Under the pieces are notes generated by a model. The model searched no databases. It was not told the DNA's origin and saw nothing but the letters and a program-made list of their open reading frames with translations. From contig CAYJMS010000003.1 of assembly GCA_964371615.1 (NCBI GenBank), positions 124,001-188,000 of the forward strand: a stretch of DNA of 64,000 bases, given 5' to 3'. This document shows positions 61,865-64,000 of this stretch, piece after piece. Within the stretch, counting starts at the first letter, position 1. The number at the start of each line of letters is the position of its first letter. A program made the translations under genes and the position numbers. This stretch comes from SpSt-333 sp964371615. GTDB taxonomy: Bacteria > Bacteroidota > Ignavibacteria > UBA10030 > UBA8401.

Positions 61865-62212
61865 ATGGCCACAGGATTACTGATTATCATCATCACTTTT
61901 ATCGGCACCGGGATTTTATTCATCGGTATGTCCATTCCGCTCATCAAGCGCAAGATCCCGCCGAATGATGCGTACGGTTTCCGGGCACAGGCCGCATTTT
62001 CCAGCGAGTCAGTCTGGTACGATATTAATGAATACTCCGCCCGGCTGATGCGGTCTGTCGGCGTTGTGATTCTTACGGCTGTACCGGTGTTGCTCGTTCT
62101 TGAAATTGATGAGACGACTTTTGCTATGATCATGATCGGAATTATTCTGGTCGGGACGATTATTATGATTGCTCGCTCCTTTATACATTTAAAAAAATTA
62201 ACGAAGCAATGA
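61865..62212 (+). CDS. SdpI-family small membrane protein
   Basis: This 115-residue protein has three hydrophobic helices and the SdpI/YhfL-type motif IPPNDAYGFRAQAAFSSESVWYDINEYSARLM. The family includes the B. subtilis immunity protein SdpI, though most members have no known role. The stop overlaps the Nudix start by four bases (ATGA). The ATG at 61865 was chosen over GTG at 61853. Confidence 0.82.
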   Translation: MATGLLIIIITFIGTGILFIGMSIPLIKRKIPPNDAYGFRAQAAFSSESVWYDINEYSARLMRSVGVVILTAVPVLLVLEIDETTFAMIMIGIILVGTIIMIARSFIHLKKLTKQ

Positions 62213-62745
62213 AGCCCTGGACTACGCTCGCACGCACCGTGATCCTTGACCACAGCAAATGGCTGAAGGTGGAAGATCATACAGTGCAATTACCCGACGG
62301 CCGCACGATAGAACAATGGCCTTGGATTATTTCTCCCGATTATGTCAATGTTGTGGTACAGAACGACGATGGAGATTTTGTCTGTTTCCGTCAGACGAAA
62401 TATGCGGCACAGGGCATTACATTCGCTCCGGTCGGAGGATATCTCGAACCGGGAGAGGATCCCCTTTCCTGCGCACAACGGGAATTACGCGAAGAATTGG
62501 GATATGCCGCGGCCGAGTGGGTCACTCTCGGCTCATTTCCATGCGACGGAAATCACGGCAACGGCACCGCGTATCTCTATCTTGCGCGCGGGGCACACTC
62601 TGTCGGCGACATCATAGCGGACGATCTGGAGGAACAGGAAGTTGTTGTTCTGAGCCGGCATGAAATGATGAACGCATTATTGAAGGGTGAATTCAAGGTC
62701 CTTTCCTGGTCGACCGCAGTCGCCCTTTCATTATTCCACACATAA
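62209..62745 (+). CDS. Nudix hydrolase
   Basis: This 178-residue protein has an exact Nudix box, starting GGYLEPGEDPLSCAQRELRE and ending ELG. The layout resembles ADP-ribose pyrophosphatase-type enzymes (residues ~45-150), which split nucleoside diphosphate derivatives. Translation is probably coupled to the SdpI-family gene. Confidence 0.92.
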   Translation: MKPWTTLARTVILDHSKWLKVEDHTVQLPDGRTIEQWPWIISPDYVNVVVQNDDGDFVCFRQTKYAAQGITFAPVGGYLEPGEDPLSCAQRELREELGYAAAEWVTLGSFPCDGNHGNGTAYLYLARGAHSVGDIIADDLEEQEVVVLSRHEMMNALLKGEFKVLSWSTAVALSLFHT

Positions 62746-62756
62746 TAACGACAGTC

Positions 62757-63638
62757 ATGAAAAATATACTTTTGGGATTGCTGATGTTTTCCGGTGTGCA
62801 TTGTTCGACGGCGGTGTTCGTTGCCGACACACATTCGGTTGATTTTACGGCGGAGAATCTTTTTACACGGAATATCGAAGGACCCGCGTTCGATACACAC
62901 GGTAATTTATATGTCGTCAACTTCGAACGAAACGGAACCGTCGGCAAGGTTGCTCCGGACGGTTCGGTGGAATTGTTCGTCGCGCTGCCGGAGAGCAGCA
63001 ACGGCAACGCGATCCAGTTCAACACGAAAAACGAAATGTTGATCGCCGATTGGCCGCGTCACAATATCCTTCGTATTTCCATGGAGACGAAGATCGTCGA
63101 TACGCTGTGTCATAACGACATGTTTAATCAGCCGAATGATATCTGCATCAATGCACAGGATCAGATCTTCGCTTCGGATCCACATTGGAAGAGCGGCACC
63201 GGACAACTCTGGCGGATCGACCCGGACGGCACGCCGGTACTAGTGGAAGATTCGATGGGAACCACCAACGGCATCTGTCTCAGTCCCGACGAAAAAATAT
63301 TATATGTCAATGAAAGCATTCAGCGTAAAGTCTGGAAGTACGATGTCGATGCCGGCGGCATTATTTCGAACAAACGGCTGTTGATCGAGTTTCCGGACTT
63401 CGGTATGGACGGAATGAAATGCGACCGCGACGGAAACCTCTACATCACCCGTCACGGGAAAGGAACAATCGCCGTTGTTTCTCCGGACGGCGCTTTAATA
63501 CGCGAAGTTCTCCTGACCGGAAAGACGTGCAGCAATCTTGTCTTCGGCGGTGACGACGGGCGGACGGTATTCGTAACGATGCAGGACAGGAAAGGAATGG
63601 AGAAGTTCAGGAACGATATTCCGGGGAAGGGATATTGA
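62757..63638 (+). CDS. SMP-30/gluconolactonase-like secreted beta-propeller
   Basis: This 293-residue protein has signal peptide MKNILLGLLMFSGVHCSTA. Its six-bladed propeller strands include NIEGPAFDTHGNLYVVNFER, FNQPNDICINAQDQIFASDP, TTNGICLSPDEKILYVNES and FGMDGMKCDRDGNLYITRHG. The metal-ligand Glu/Asn/Asp positions of the SMP-30 family are kept. It probably hydrolyses a lactone. It is two bases ahead of the next gene. Confidence 0.9.
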   Translation: MKNILLGLLMFSGVHCSTAVFVADTHSVDFTAENLFTRNIEGPAFDTHGNLYVVNFERNGTVGKVAPDGSVELFVALPESSNGNAIQFNTKNEMLIADWPRHNILRISMETKIVDTLCHNDMFNQPNDICINAQDQIFASDPHWKSGTGQLWRIDPDGTPVLVEDSMGTTNGICLSPDEKILYVNESIQRKVWKYDVDAGGIISNKRLLIEFPDFGMDGMKCDRDGNLYITRHGKGTIAVVSPDGALIREVLLTGKTCSNLVFGGDDGRTVFVTMQDRKGMEKFRNDIPGKGY

Positions 63639-63640
63639 TT

Positions 63641-64000
63641 ATGCGCATAGTGTATTGCGGTATCCTTCTGGTGTCGTTGTCGTACTCTCAATCATTTACC
63701 TCATTTGTCTCGTCGCTGGAACGAACCGCCGTACTAAAGCGGGACGATGCCGTACAGCGATATGCATCGAAGGTCCGATCATTTCCTGTCATCGAACACG
63801 ATTCGCTGCTGCACTTTGTCTACTTCGGTCGGGCAGGAACCGTGTTGCTGAATGGAAATCTCCAGCGGTGGAACGACCCGGATACGATGCGTCGCATCGA
63901 TTGCGGCGGCACTTCGTTTTTTTACCGAACGTATGTCGTCCCTTCGGATGCACGGCTGGATTATCAATTTATGATAGATGGTACAGTGTCGCTCGATCCG
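63641..64000 (+). CDS. Secreted esterase-like protein (partial, 3' end beyond window)
   Basis: The visible 120 residues comprise a signal peptide (MRIVYCGILLVSLSYSQ) and an E-set/CBM48-like domain (LHFVYFGRAGTVLLNGNLQRW, then RTYVVPSDARLDYQFMIDG). This domain typically precedes the esterase-D (enterochelin-esterase-like) hydrolase domain, which would lie off the window. The catalytic part is not seen, so the enzymatic call is tentative. Confidence 0.6.
   Translation, partial: MRIVYCGILLVSLSYSQSFTSFVSSLERTAVLKRDDAVQRYASKVRSFPVIEHDSLLHFVYFGRAGTVLLNGNLQRWNDPDTMRRIDCGGTSFFYRTYVVPSDARLDYQFMIDGTVSLDP

Noticed and set aside
1..64000. tRNA or rRNA genes
   Set aside because: No cloverleaf with conserved T-loop, nor rRNA-like sequence, was recognised in the intergenic spaces read by eye; a dedicated search could still find one.

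Overview
The window reads as about 64 kb of a metagenome-assembled chromosome (one 100-N scaffold gap at 17948-18047) from the Bacteroidota/Chlorobi side of the FCB group, most like Ignavibacteria/Kapabacteria-type lineages. The reasons are five secreted proteins ending in the type IX secretion (T9SS) type A sorting domain with the NYPNPFNP signature, a TonB-dependent receptor with a carboxypeptidase-regulatory N-terminal domain, LytS/LytTR and Reg_prop signalling proteins, and TAnnTTTG-like promoter elements. The assignment is inferred from protein families, not from a marker gene. No rRNA or tRNA gene was recognised.

Layout. 1-11 kb: an S41 protease cut by the window edge, a membrane acyltransferase-like protein, two T9SS cargo proteins, ferritin, an SdrD-B-domain lipoprotein and a giant lamin-tail protein. 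11-16.3 kb: nitrosative-stress genes (group III truncated haemoglobin, quinol NO reductase, Ric iron-sulfur repair protein, Crp/Fnr regulator with an Fnr-like palindrome in front), interrupted by a RAYT transposase gene sitting inside its own REP array. 16.4-22.2 kb: glutamate racemase, a small secreted protein, a 68-bp tandem repeat array holding the scaffold gap, a DUF5916 outer-membrane protein, a TolB-like protein and DUF1761. 22.5-27.6 kb: a LytS/LytTR pair followed by a large Reg_prop sensor kinase. 27.7-32.8 kb: CcmF, an HD hydrolase, a second membrane acyltransferase and a DnaQ-like exonuclease.

33-42.4 kb is an anaerobic energy block: pyruvate:ferredoxin oxidoreductase behind a sigma-54-type promoter, a dihydroorotate-dehydrogenase-like protein, an Rrf2 regulator with three cysteines, a NapH/CcoG-like ferredoxin membrane protein, NrfH, NrfA and a hemerythrin. 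With the NO reductase operon it suggests nitrite ammonification with protection against NO.

45.3-58.6 kb is a phosphate region on the minus strand: porin-pstSCAB-phoU, then T9SS proteins, dCMP deaminase, a receiver-less PhoB-type DNA-binding protein, a T9SS beta-helix-like protein and a TonB-dependent receptor. Four promoters here (porin, pstS, beta-helix protein, receptor) carry GTTA-type direct repeats at an exact 11-bp period, the spacing of PhoB/PhoP boxes. This ties the receptor and the secreted protein to phosphate starvation and is the strongest candidate for an undescribed system. 58.7-64 kb holds a secreted M14 peptidase and a run of small metabolic genes ending in an esterase cut by the window edge.

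The intergenic spaces are rich in small repeats: REP/BIME hairpins, recurring hairpins with conserved sequence, and low-complexity tracts, one of them inside a coding sequence.
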